A model generated the notes under the pieces. That model worked only from the letters and a program-made list of their open reading frames with translations, was not told where the DNA came from and ran no database searches. Positions 47,575 through 57,388 of a stretch of DNA of 64,000 bases are shown here, piece after piece. Within the stretch, counting starts at the first letter, position 1. Each line of letters starts with the position of its first letter. The DNA comes from Pholiota molesta (Eukaryota > Basidiomycota > Agaricomycetes > Agaricales > Strophariaceae): the NCBI GenBank assembly GCA_014925825.1, contig JACGCK010000037.1:269701-333700 (forward strand), read 5' to 3'. The position numbers and the translations under genes were made by a program.

Positions 47575-49357
47575 TCAAGTGTTATAAGGAAATGGATCAT
47601 CCTCATATGCCGGTATGAGCATCCCCACCCCATCGCGCCGCCTGACGCCCGTGACCTCGCCGTCCACATCGCGCTCGATCGTGGCGGCGACATACGGGAG
47701 GCACCTGCCGCCGATGCTCGTCACACACTCAAGGCTCATGCATTTCCGCGCCAGCGCCTCTGCGCTCGCGAGGAAGCCCACCTCCGTGAGCGCCTCCGCT
47801 TCGCCTTCACCGTCGCCGTCATCGTCCTCCTCTAACGCAGCGCCCGTGTCCTTCGGGTCTGGCGCGAAACCGCGGTAGTAGAACCGTTTCATGTCATCGA
47901 GCTCGGATAAAGTATGCGCGAGGATTTGCTGTAGAAATATGACATGTTTAGGTGAAGAAAGGGTTGAATTCCAAGTATACCACGCACCAATGAACCCGAC
48001 GTCAAGGTCATCCCGTGCAGGCCCAGCTCCTGCAGCCCCGGCGCGCCGCGGACGACGGAGTGCATGTACCCGGTCATGAAGTTCCGCGCCGCCCTGTATT
48101 TGTCCTTCTCCGTGCGGAACCCGCCCTGCACGAGTTCGTACCAGCGCACACCCTCCAGGAAGTTATTTGGGTCGGCGACGGCCTGTTCGATTTCGAGGGA
48201 CTGCAGCTCCGGAAGGCCGTCGGGGAGCAGCTCGCGGAGGAGGTACGGGACTTGGCAGTTGTAGCTCTCGGTGAACGACAGGCTCACGAGCTGCGGGAGG
48301 ACGGGGAGCAGCGCGCGGATGTCCTCGAACCTGGCCTGGGAATACGCACACACTTAGTGAGGAGCGCGGCTGTGCGCGGGGGGAGGCGGACGGACCTTCA
48401 GATGCTTCAGATTCGGCAAAAAGCGGCTCTCGTCGAACTCGCAGGACAGCCAGTGGCCCGGGCAGTCCAGGAGCGATAGGCCCTCGAGCTGCGTGTGCCG
48501 CGCGAGGAATGCGATGACATAATCGGAGTCGTCGGATTTGAAGCGCTGCAGAGACAGGCGCTTCAGGTGGGGCAATTCGTGGCAGAGCACCAGTTTTACA
48601 TCTTGGTAGTAATCGCCGTCGAGGCTGAGCGTATGCAACGAGGACGCGAGGCGCGGAAGGTTCTTGTATATTTTCAAGCTATCGTCGGCTTCGAGGCCAT
48701 CCAAGCCGGCGCTCCATTCGAGGCGCAGAGTAGAAAGTCCCTGCGGATCATGAATAAATAATGCTTTTAAAGAGGATAACGCGAGGCACTCACCAAGATA
48801 GAATTGAGTTCGTCGATCGCCGTTCCGGAAAGCCAGCGGTCCCAGAGGTCGTCGGACACACATCCGACATTTTGCAAGACCAAGGTGCGCAGACGCGGGG
48901 ACGCGTCACGCAGGTTGCTCCAAAAGTAATCGAGCAGGCGTCCGCGTACGGTGATGGGCTCGCCGTACTCGTCGCAGACCCACCCTTTCAATAAGTGAAT
49001 GCTGAGAGCAGAAAGACGCGGCATCAGCCGCTTCTTCACCAGCATCTGGATGCCGGCAAGGACGTCGAAGGGCATCTCGCCTTCCCGAGCGGCGTCGGAT
49101 AGGTCGGACATAACGTGTAGCTCCGTGACGGCGAGGCCGAGGCGCGGGTCGCGCAGGATCTTTTGGAAGATGGCGATGGCATCGTCCTCGGTTCGAAGGA
49201 TGAGGCGTGAGTAGAGCAGGGGGCGGACGATGTCATGAAGACGGCGGTTTCCAAGCGCTAAAGCGCGGAGCGTAGGGGGAGCGGCGCGTAAAGGGATGAA
49301 CGAAGCAATGAGAGGGAAGACATCGGGGGGGATGGCGATGGATGCAACAGGATACAT
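47575..49357 (-). CDS. F-box/leucine-rich repeat-like protein J
   Basis: Four exons on the minus strand: 48794-49357, 48396-48740, 47988-48335 and 47575-47928 (536 aa). The start MYPVASIAIPPDVFPLIASF is chosen to match genes A and C; an in-frame ATG 48 bp upstream also exists. Introns are GT-AG. The coding sequence is strongly GC-rich compared with A-E and I. Exon 4 carries an acidic stretch (EEDDDGDGEGEAEALTE) absent from the 1-32 kb members. The C-terminus is DGVGMLIPAYEDDPFPYN, a variant of the family block. It is tandem with K, sharing about 400 bp of upstream sequence (49406-49800 resembles 51889-52290). Confidence 0.78.
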
Positions 49358-49941
49358 GCTTGATAGCGGGGGCGCGGCGGTCGATGTCGGCTGCAATCCG
49401 CGCAAACGAGGTTAGCAAGCGCTGCCTGTGGACTCAGTGTTAGTATGTGATATGGAGCACTGAAGAAAATCCTACCTTGGGCTGAAAACGGCGGTATCAA
49501 GGAGCAAGCGTTGGAAATGTTGAAGGACGAAAATGGCTGTAAGGGTAGGAAGGAATCGGCATCTGCCAGCAGCCTCGTAACATTCAACGTCGTTACGAGA
49601 GCCAACCGGCCCTGGGTTTCGTATTGCAATCAATAGATCAAGGCTCACTTACGCAAGTCTTGAATGGATTCTCCATGCATGAGGCTCCGCCTGACGCCTT
49701 TTACGTACTTAGCCTTTCGCGCGAGCATGGCGGCGACCTGTAGGCGGCACCCGCCACCGACACGCGTACTTCATTCCAGGTGCGGCGCGCCGATGAAATA
49801 AGTCAGCAGTACATTATCAACTTGCCACCACGCTTCTCATCCACACCACACTCGCTCTGCGTATGCACAATAAACCAAGAATGTTTAGACAAACGCGTCA
49901 GGCTCACACAGACTCACTGGTCAAGTGCTATAAGGAAAGGG
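49358..49941. repeat. upstream region of gene J, duplicated with gene K
   Basis: Text around 49489-49630 matches 51957-52085 (shared phrases 'tatcaaggagca', 'gcatctgccag' and 'cgtcgttacgagagcca'). The duplication of J and K therefore included the promoter. No gene in this stretch. Confidence 0.6.
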
Positions 49942-51837
49942 TTAAGTGTTACAAGGAAACGGATCATCCTCATACGCCGATACCCGCATCCCCGCCCCCT
50001 CGCACCGCCTCACCCCCGTGACCTCCCCCGCCGCACCGCGCTCGACCGCGGCGGCGACATACGGGAGGCACCGCCCGCCGAGGCTCGTCACGCACTCGAG
50101 GCGCCCGCACACCCGCGCGAGCGCCGCCGCGCTCGCGAGGAAGCCCGCCGCCGTGAGCGCCTCCTCCTTCTCGTCTTCGGGGTCGGGGTCGTCTTCCGTG
50201 TCCGTGTCCGTGTAGTCGTCCGAGTCCTCTGAGTCCGCGTCCTCGGATGCCGGGCGCGTGGGCAGAGGATCTAGCGCGAAGCCGCGGTAGTAGAGCCGCT
50301 TCATGGCGTGCAGCTGAGATAAGTCACGCGCGAGGAGGTCCTACCAAAGAGTTGAAAAACCCCCCGGTTCAGTCGAAGTAACTCGGCATCAAATATGCTG
50401 CGGTCCACGCACCAAATCAGCCGCCGTCATCACCATCCCATGCAGCCCCAGCTCCTCCAGCCCCGGCGCGCCGCGCACAATCGAGTGCATGTACCCCTCC
50501 ACGAACGTGCGCGCCATCTGGTACTTGCTCTTCTCCACGTGGAACCAGCCCTCCGCCGTTTCGGACCAGCGCACGCCCTCGAGGAAGGGCACCGTCGTGT
50601 CGCCGACGGCCTGCGCGATCTCGAGGGAGCGCAGCGAGGGGAGGCCGCCGGGGAGGAGCGCGCGGAGGAGGTAGGGGACCTGGCAGTTGTAGCTCTCCGT
50701 GAAGGAGAGGCTCGCGAGGCGCGGAAGGATGGGGAGGAGCGCGCGGATATCGGCGAACCTGGCCTGGGCAGTGGAAAAACAACTTGTTGAGGACGGCAAC
50801 GGCTCTGTGCGCGGGGAGGCGGACGGACGGACCTTCAGATGCCTCAGATTCGGCAAGAAGTTAGGCTCCTTCACAGCCTCCCTAACCGGCGACACCCGAT
50901 CGTCGTCGAACTCGCAGCACAGCCAGCGGCCGCGGCACCCCACGAGCGCCAGGCGCTCGAGCCCGGTGTGCCGCGCGAGGAACGCGATGACGCAGTCGGC
51001 GTCGTCGGACCGGAACCGCTGCAGCGAGAGGCGCTTGAGGTGGGGAAAAGCGTGGCGGAGCACCGGGGATGCGTCCTGGTACTCGTCCTGGTGTTCGGCG
51101 GCGAGGCTCAGGGTGTGTAATGAGGACGCGAGGTGGGGGAGGTGCTTGTATATCCTCAAGCCATCTGCCGCGGAGAGGCCGTCCAGGTCGGCGCGCCATT
51201 CGAGGCGCAGAGTGGAGAGGGCCTGCGGATCATGGTTGGGTAATGCGTTTTGGAGAGGAATAGAAGAGGCGCTCACCGAGATGGAGTTGAGGGCGTCGAT
51301 CGCGGTCCCGGCAAGCCAGAGGTCGTGCGACCCATATCCGGCATTCCGCAAGACCAACGTGCGCAGCCGCGGGCACGCATCGCGCAGGTTGCCCCAAAAG
51401 TCCGCGCGGAGGCGGCCGGGCACGATAATGGGCTCCTCGTCGCTCCCCTCGTCGCAATGCCACCCCTTCATCAAGTGGATGCCCAGCGCAGACAGGCGGG
51501 GCACCAGCCGCTTCGCCACCAGCATCTGGACCCCGCCGAGGACGTCGAAGGGCGTCGCGCCTCCTCGAGCGGCGTCGGACAAGTTGGACATGACGTGGAG
51601 CTGGGTGACGGCGCGGCCGAGGTGGGGGTCGCGCAGGACCCGGTGGAAGACGGTGAGGGCGGCGTGCTCGGTGCGGAGGACGAGGCGCGAGTAGAGCAGG
51701 GGGAGGACGATGTCGTGCAGGTGGCGGTTTCCGAGGGCTAGCGCGCGGAGCGTAGGGGGCGCGGAGTGGGAAGGGATGAATGACGCTATGAGATAGACGA
51801 CGTCGGCGGGGATGTCGATGGATGGAACTGGGTACAT
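49942..51837 (-). CDS. F-box/leucine-rich repeat-like protein K
   Basis: Four exons on the minus strand: 51277-51837, 50833-51222, 50413-50763 and 49942-50340 (566 aa). The start MYPVPSIDIPADVVYLIASF is aligned to gene J. Introns 1 (54 nt) and 2 (69 nt) are both multiples of three without in-frame stops, so the first three exons form one uninterrupted genomic frame; splicing is inferred from the paralogues. It is very GC-rich. Exon 2 is extended (390 nt) and exon 4 has a long Asp/Glu-rich insertion (SEDADSEDSDDYTDTDTEDD). The C-terminus has drifted to EGAGMRVSAYEDDPFPCN. It is the most diverged member and probably still intact. Confidence 0.78.
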
Positions 51838-52404
51838 GCTTGATAGCGGGCGGGTGGCTGTCGGCGTTGACAGTAATGATCCCCACAAACGAGGTTAGCG
51901 ATGACTGCAAATGAGTTCGTATATGATATGGCACACAAGGAAATCGCACCTTGGGATGAAAACGGTGATATCAAGGAGCAGGCGGCAACAATGGTGAAGG
52001 GCAGGAAGGAAAGGGCATCTGCCAGCGACCTCGTAAAACTCGACGTCGTTACGAGAGCCAGCCGGCCCTGGATTATTTATTGCACCATGTAAATTAGATC
52101 AAGGCCCATTAGGCAAGTCGTGCAGGGATTCTCTGTGTCAGCAGCGCTTGAGCAGCGCTTCGACTTTAGCGGCAGCGTGTACATAGGCGTACATGGATTC
52201 CCAACGTACCCTTGCGAAACGCGCGCAAGGGCGGCGGCGACCTGACAGGCATCCGCCGCCGACGCGCGTCCTCCATACAGGCGCACTTCGGCGCTGCCTA
52301 CGCCGTGGGCAACGCGTCCTTGTCACAGGCCTCCCATCGCAGTCGGCTGGATGAAGATGAATGACGGTGAATGATGTTTTTCCGAGGAGGTCCAGTCGAT
52401 GTGC
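51838..52404. repeat. upstream region of gene K
   Basis: This is the duplicate of the region upstream of gene J, with shared phrases such as 'cggcggcgacctg'. No separate gene seen. Confidence 0.5.
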
Positions 52405-52465
52405 GCACCAAATGAAGTTCAGTTTGTCCATCGCCGTTCCACAGAGCCAGAGGGCGTCGGAACGA
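52405..52465 (-). pseudogene. F-box exon 1 relic (third J/K copy)
   Basis: On the minus strand the frame reads ALWLCGTAMDKLNF, matching the end of exon 1 in K (LWLAGTAIDALNSI) and J (RWLSGTAIDELNSI). The flanking exons are absent. It is a short remnant of a further tandem copy, lying 80 bp from the retrotransposon. Confidence 0.55.
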
Positions 52466-52539
52466 CATTCAGTCTTCTAGGGAGGAACGCGGAAGAGCCT
52501 GAGCGAGTAGTGACAAGATCAGTGGGCTGTAATTGGTTG

Positions 52540-52544
52540 ATGCG
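52540..52544. repeat. 5-bp target-site duplication (left)
   Basis: ATGCG immediately before the left LTR; the same five bases follow the right LTR at 61889-61893. Confidence 0.85.
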
Positions 52545-52819
52545 TGTGACGAAAGCGACAACTGTGACTGTGAAGCGACAGCGGTGGGAGTTTCGGCACA
52601 CGGGGGGTAGCGAACAAAAAGACGGGAATAACGACTTAGAATTCACTGGGGGACTATTTACGAGTAGCTACAGCTTATATAGTCTACGAGTAAAGAGTCT
52701 TGGAAAATAGAATAAAATAGAAACAAATATAAACGAAGGACGAAGAAAGGAAAACAAAACATAAGGGAGGTGTGACGAAGATAAGATAAGATAAAAGAGA
52801 TAAAGGTCACTCTGTTACA
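52545..52819 (-). repeat. 3' LTR
   Basis: 275 bp, plus-strand text from tgtgacgaaagcgacaac to cactctgttaca. Identical by eye to the copy at 61614-61888. Confidence 0.92.
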
Positions 52820-52863
52820 TGCGCCCTCCAGACGTTGACTTGGCAGCGTCTAACCGACCGAAG

Positions 52864-54849
52864 CTAAGCGGCGGCTTGATCGCCAGAACCGGAAGGAGCG
52901 ACGGCATCCTTGTCGATGATCTCCTCGAACAAACGGTCTTCGCCCATAGGATCATCCCGATCACCCTCGCGAGGACGTTGCAGAACAGCCGGGTCAATGG
53001 TACCGCCGGAGGAACCAGAAGTGGAAGCGACAGGCTCGCCGGAGGTGGGAGCGGGGGCGGCCGCAGCCGTGGACTCGGCATCTGATGGGGCCTCCTCGAT
53101 ATAGGCATGCGAGCGCTTATTGCGATGAGCGCCTCGTCTCTTCTTGTTGCGCTTGGCCTCGCGCTCAGCGAATCCCTTCGACGCCTGACGACGCTTGTTG
53201 GTGTCTGCCACGACGGCCTCGACTACCATGTCTCCGAAGAAGCGACGAGTGTCCCGGTTCATGTGGAGCAAAGCTTCGATGGGATCGTCGTTCGAGCGCC
53301 TCTTCTTATTTTTGTAGTGATGGCGGGGCACGACGGCGGAGCTGGACGGACCGGGCGTGGCGGACGACGACGAGACAGAAGCGGTCGAGGGAAGAGCAGG
53401 GGAAGGATGTGGTATGACAATATAAAAGTCCGCTGGCTCAATGTGCTGTCCCTCGATTTGGTAATGAAGAACGTCGTCGTCCCAGTAAGCGAAGCGACGC
53501 ACGCCGACGGCGTGTTGATTGAACGTTCTGGCCAGCTCAGTATAGTGGGTTGGTTCGTTGTCCAGACGGCGCGTGATGTCGTCGCGGGCCCGAATCAGTC
53601 CGTCGTGACCGCAGAGAGCGATGATTTGCTCGGTGGTAAGCGTTGCCCAAGTGGGTAAGTTGTAAACGATGGAGTCCGGGGCGGCGATGATAAACTTGTC
53701 ATCGCCGGTGCGGCGAACGGCGGGGTTGTCGATGGTCCTGAAGGTGGTTTGAAGAGCGGCGAGGGAGTGGGGATGGTACATAGCGAAACAAGGAAGGTCC
53801 GAGTCGTAGGGAAGGTCGAAGACGGAAGACGATGACGAAGTGAGAGAAGTCGAGGTATGAAAGCGGGGTGAAGAGCGAAGGCGTCGGAATAGGGAGCGTA
53901 GGGGATTAAATAGTCGGCGGGTTAAAGAAGTGGAGGAAAGTGAAACCGGCGCCACCGCGTTGACTTGGATTTCATCCGTGGGTGGCACACCGGTCCCTTC
54001 TGGCAACTGAGCAACATCCGCTACGCCCAGAAGGTCCAGATAATCCGCAAGAGCTCGGAGTTCAGCCACCTTTTCCAAAGGAAGCCAGGTAATATCGCCG
54101 GCTTTCCACTTAACTTGGAAGAGAGCGTGGTGTTTCGATCCCGAGTGAGAAATGATCCGTTCGACGGCCCATTCATTCGCGGGATCGCCTTCTCCGGTGA
54201 TCTGTGAATCTAGACGCCCGGGGAATAACCGATCATCATTGGGGTGATGGATCCGCATTAGGGACGAATGGAAGACGTCGTGGACGCCACGTTGTTTGAG
54301 GTGATCGGGGAGATCCACTCGGAACGATTGGTTCCCAAAGTCTTGAGTGATACGATACGGCCCGATGTACTTAGGAACCAGCTTGCGCGCCAATCCTCGA
54401 GGGAAGTTGATGTTCTTGGTAGACAAGTAAATCAAGTCTCCTTCCACAAAGGGCGCTAATTGGCGTTTACGATTCGCATCGCGAGTCTGTTTTACACGGG
54501 CGGCAAGAATGCTGTCATGCGCCAACATGAGCGCCAGTTTCTTCGCGAGCGCAAAGTTGCGCACCGCAGGATATTCAGTGTCTTTAGGGGAGTCCCAGAT
54601 CATCGAACGCGGCAGAGTTCCTGTATTCAAGAAGAATGGCGCGAATCCGGTACTCTCAGAGCGCGCAGAGTTAATAGCGAACTCTACAGCGGGTAGCTTT
54701 GACACCCAGTCTGTCTGTGTAGAGTTCACACACTGCCGTAACATCTGAGTGATGGTTCGATTAGCGCGTTCCGTTGATCCATCCGTTTGAGGATGATAGG
54801 CACTCGACATTTCAAACGAGTGCCAATGAGCGAATGTAAATGGCTCCAA
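52864..54849 (-). CDS. retrotransposon integrase C-terminal part, chromodomain and long C-terminal extension
   Basis: An open frame of 661 codons. It contains the end of the integrase core with the HPQTDGSTERANR motif (catalytic Glu at about residue 27), then the integrase C-terminal region (GPYRI...VFHSSLMRI). A chromodomain follows at about 226-272 (WAVERIISH, FQVKWKAGDITWLPLEKV), which in chromoviruses guides integration to particular chromatin. Residues 280-661 are an unusual extension: a Ser/Leu-rich linker, a globular-looking segment (PCFAMYHPHSLAALQ to DFYIVIPHPSP) and a basic, then acidic tail. The frame begins mid-domain because of an indel separating it from the upstream integrase frame, so it is not translated in this form unless frameshifted. 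Confidence 0.8.
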   Translation of the reverse strand: MEPFTFAHWHSFEMSSAYHPQTDGSTERANRTITQMLRQCVNSTQTDWVSKLPAVEFAINSARSESTGFAPFFLNTGTLPRSMIWDSPKDTEYPAVRNFALAKKLALMLAHDSILAARVKQTRDANRKRQLAPFVEGDLIYLSTKNINFPRGLARKLVPKYIGPYRITQDFGNQSFRVDLPDHLKQRGVHDVFHSSLMRIHHPNDDRLFPGRLDSQITGEGDPANEWAVERIISHSGSKHHALFQVKWKAGDITWLPLEKVAELRALADYLDLLGVADVAQLPEGTGVPPTDEIQVNAVAPVSLSSTSLTRRLFNPLRSLFRRLRSSPRFHTSTSLTSSSSSVFDLPYDSDLPCFAMYHPHSLAALQTTFRTIDNPAVRRTGDDKFIIAAPDSIVYNLPTWATLTTEQIIALCGHDGLIRARDDITRRLDNEPTHYTELARTFNQHAVGVRRFAYWDDDVLHYQIEGQHIEPADFYIVIPHPSPALPSTASVSSSSATPGPSSSAVVPRHHYKNKKRRSNDDPIEALLHMNRDTRRFFGDMVVEAVVADTNKRRQASKGFAEREAKRNKKRRGAHRNKRSHAYIEEAPSDAESTAAAAPAPTSGEPVASTSGSSGGTIDPAVLQRPREGDRDDPMGEDRLFEEIIDKDAVAPSGSGDQAAA

Positions 54850-55841
54850 AAAGTACTCGTAAAGAGCACATCCCTATCGCTAATAATGTTCTTGGGCAAG
54901 CCATGTAACTTGTACACATGCTCGAACATTAATTCTGCCAATTGACGAGCCGTATAATTAGTTCGGCTCGGAATCAGATGAACCATAGCTGTCAAGAGAC
55001 AAATGACAACGGTGATTGAATCAAACGTGCCATCTCTATTGCTAGACTCAGGTAAAGGTCCCACAAAGTCCATCCCAATGGACTCCCAGGGATTACCAGG
55101 GATTGGCAATGGATTCAATAATCCATACGGCTTCTGATTGCTCGGTTTACTTCGTTTGCACGTCGAGCAAGTTTCACAGAAAGCCTTGGTATCAGAAACA
55201 ATATCCTTCCACCATACATGGTTACGAAGGTAATCCAAGGTTTTTGAAGCGCCTAAGTGCGCCAATAAGGAGTGTGCTTCTGAGATGACGATCTCGCGAG
55301 CACTTCTACCTTGAACAGTTACTTTCGGAACACATAATAACTGTAGATCCCTGTCCTTTAGGTAAATTAAGTCTGCATTGACTTCAAAATTCCGAAATTC
55401 CTTCGGTTTCTGAATGATTGTTTCGAAGAACGGGTCCTCTGAGTAACGACCCCGAATCTCCTCGACGATGTCAATGCCGTCTAAGCTCGTAGTCATGTAT
55501 TCCACGAGGCTGGGAGCGGCGCTTAAGATAGGCGCCGGCGGCTCTGGACTCGAAGAACTCTCTTCCTGAGCCGAAGCACTTACACTCGACTTCTTCAGCT
55601 TATTGACAAGCTTTCGAAGCGTAAGTTTCTCAGTGGGTTTAGTGCTTTGTGTACTACTCTCGCCCTCCGTTCGTTCGCGTGGGCCACGAAGAACGAACCG
55701 ATCTTTAACACGCGCTGCAAACTCAGCTGCGGTCTCGGGTCGGCCAGTCTCTGCTGGAGGAACGACAGCACGCGGACGCCGCGGAACCGCCGCCTTAGCC
55801 TCAATACCCGCCAAGACGGGGACGGCATCATCCACTGACAC
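54726..55841 (-). CDS. retrotransposon integrase N-terminal part
   Basis: An open frame of 371 codons. A linker is followed by the zinc-binding HHCC module (H190, H195, C222, C225) and the first two catalytic Asp of the DD35E core (D258 in IGMDFVGPLP, D322 in NIISDRDVLF). Right after F-W-S-H-L-H-S-L-I-G-T-R-L the frame is lost through what looks like a one-base deletion near 54805. The third catalytic residue lies in the overlapping frame at 52864-54849. Integrase inserts the DNA copy into the genome; this copy would not make an intact enzyme. Confidence 0.82.
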   Translation of the reverse strand: MSVDDAVPVLAGIEAKAAVPRRPRAVVPPAETGRPETAAEFAARVKDRFVLRGPRERTEGESSTQSTKPTEKLTLRKLVNKLKKSSVSASAQEESSSSPEPPAPILSAAPSLVEYMTTSLDGIDIVEEIRGRYSEDPFFETIIQKPKEFRNFEVNADLIYLKDRDLQLLCVPKVTVQGRSAREIVISEAHSLLAHLGASKTLDYLRNHVWWKDIVSDTKAFCETCSTCKRSKPSNQKPYGLLNPLPIPGNPWESIGMDFVGPLPESSNRDGTFDSITVVICLLTAMVHLIPSRTNYTARQLAELMFEHVYKLHGLPKNIISDRDVLFTSTFWSHLHSLIGTRLKCRVPIILKRMDQRNALIEPSLRCYGSV

Positions 55842-57388
55842 TCAGCGTCCTCGTCGACGACGTCATGATAAGTATACTCGCTACGCGCGCGCACTGTTCC
55901 CGGCGCGTCATTCGAGTACATGCGTGAAAGCGCGTCGCGACGACATTCTCACAACCGGCACATAAACACCTCAAAGTCGAAGGCGGAAATCTTCTCCAAC
56001 CAGCGCGCCTGGCGTCCCGACAGGTTCTTCTGGTTAAAAGGTAAATCAGACCCTTATGATCCGTCACCCATTTAAAACGAACTCCCTGCAAAATATCCAC
56101 ATGCCGCAGCATAGTCTCGATGCCCGCAAGCATCTCGATCTCATGCACAGGATAGTTCTGCTGGGCCGAGTTCAATTTCGCAGAATAGAAAGCCGCGATA
56201 CACGCGGTCTTCCAATCCTCGCCCTGGCTCACCAGGCCAGACAAGCCAGTCGCGCAACCATCAGTCACCATCCAAATAGGCGCCGCGCCCTTGGAATAAT
56301 CCAAAGGCACGCGATGATGCGACGCGCGCGCTCAACCAGATCCTTAACATCCTCGAACGCGCGCTGTTCAGTATATCCCAACGGAACGGAACGGCATCGC
56401 CCGTCAGGGCTGACAGAACACCCATGGGGACACGAACTCCTGGGACATCATCCGCGAGATAACCAACGGAGCCCAGGAAGCCCCGTAACAGATCACGGTT
56501 CGTGGCACCTTCCAAGACAGAACACTGTCGACTTTGGCACCGTCCATACGAATACCATCGTCATCAATAATGCGCCCTAGAACCTTAAGTTCAGGCTGAA
56601 TAAAATGTACCTTTCCCTTGCTCAGGAAAAGCTTCTCACGTTTGAGAACATCAAGCACAAGCTTAACATGCCGCACATGGTCTTCCAATGTATCGGAATA
56701 GATGATATGTATCAATATAAATGTCCATGAAACGGCCAATGTAATCCGAAAAGATGTGGTTCATGAAGCCTGGCAGGTGGCAGGCCATTACAATCCCCAA
56801 TCTGGATAACCAGGCTCACCATGTTACCATCTGGTGTGGTAACCGTCGTACGATCACATGAGACGGCTCGAACGGATCTGTTCATAGGTATCTTTCATGT
56901 CCATACTAGTGCGAAACCGGCGCTGAGCCGCGCACGCAACATACCCTCGATATCGGGCAGCGGCGAAGTCAACTTATGAGTGTTCTTGTTGCGCTCACGC
57001 AAATCAACCACCGTGCGCAACGCCGGCGGAGCATCGCCTTTACGAGGCTTAGGAATTAACAACATAGGAACTGTATCCCTGCTGAAGTAACCTTCCAACG
57101 CCCAGTCTGCAAGTAAGCGGCGCGCTTTTCATCCCATTGCGCGTGAAACGCTTCCGGACAGCGCGATGGGCGCCAAGGATACTTCTTATTCACATCTATC
57201 AGCGGTATAGTGTGATTAATCGCGCGTAAGGGTGGCAAAGGCGTCTTAATCACATCCTGAAATAACGGCTCCGCATACGCAATAAGCTCCTCGCGGGCGG
57301 CCTCATTGCAGGTACGCCAAAGCTCACAGCGTGCGCCATAGGCTTGGTATCCTGACCGAGCGTATGGGAAGCGCGCTTGCGCTACCAA
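55828..57388 (-). pseudogene. broken reverse transcriptase/RNase H region
   Basis: The domain order is complete but the frame changes repeatedly. 57056-57388 carries the pre-RT text (PLPPLRAINHTIPLIDV). 56895-57098 carries VPMLLIPKP and RTVVDLRERN. About 56740-56890 contains pieces of the palm (SMDMKDTYEQ, TTPDGNMVS) in different frames. 56404-56739 carries HVRHVKLVLDVLKREKL. 56261-56515 carries NRDLLRGFLGSVGYLADDV. 55828-56310 carries RNase H (MVTDGCATGLSG, NYPVHEIEMLAG, TDHKGLIYLL). The YxDD catalytic box reads Y-I-D followed by T, and the frame is lost inside it by a small deletion. The enzyme cannot be active from this copy. Confidence 0.8.

Noticed and set aside
50699..51694. 331-codon open frame antisense to F-box gene K
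   Set aside because: It is the mirror of a GC-rich coding exon. Its composition (Arg/Ser-rich) is not protein-like, and the minus-strand paralogue alignment is clear.
52819..53658. Plus-strand frames opposite the retrotransposon
   Set aside because: They are shadows of the open minus-strand integrase/extension frame.
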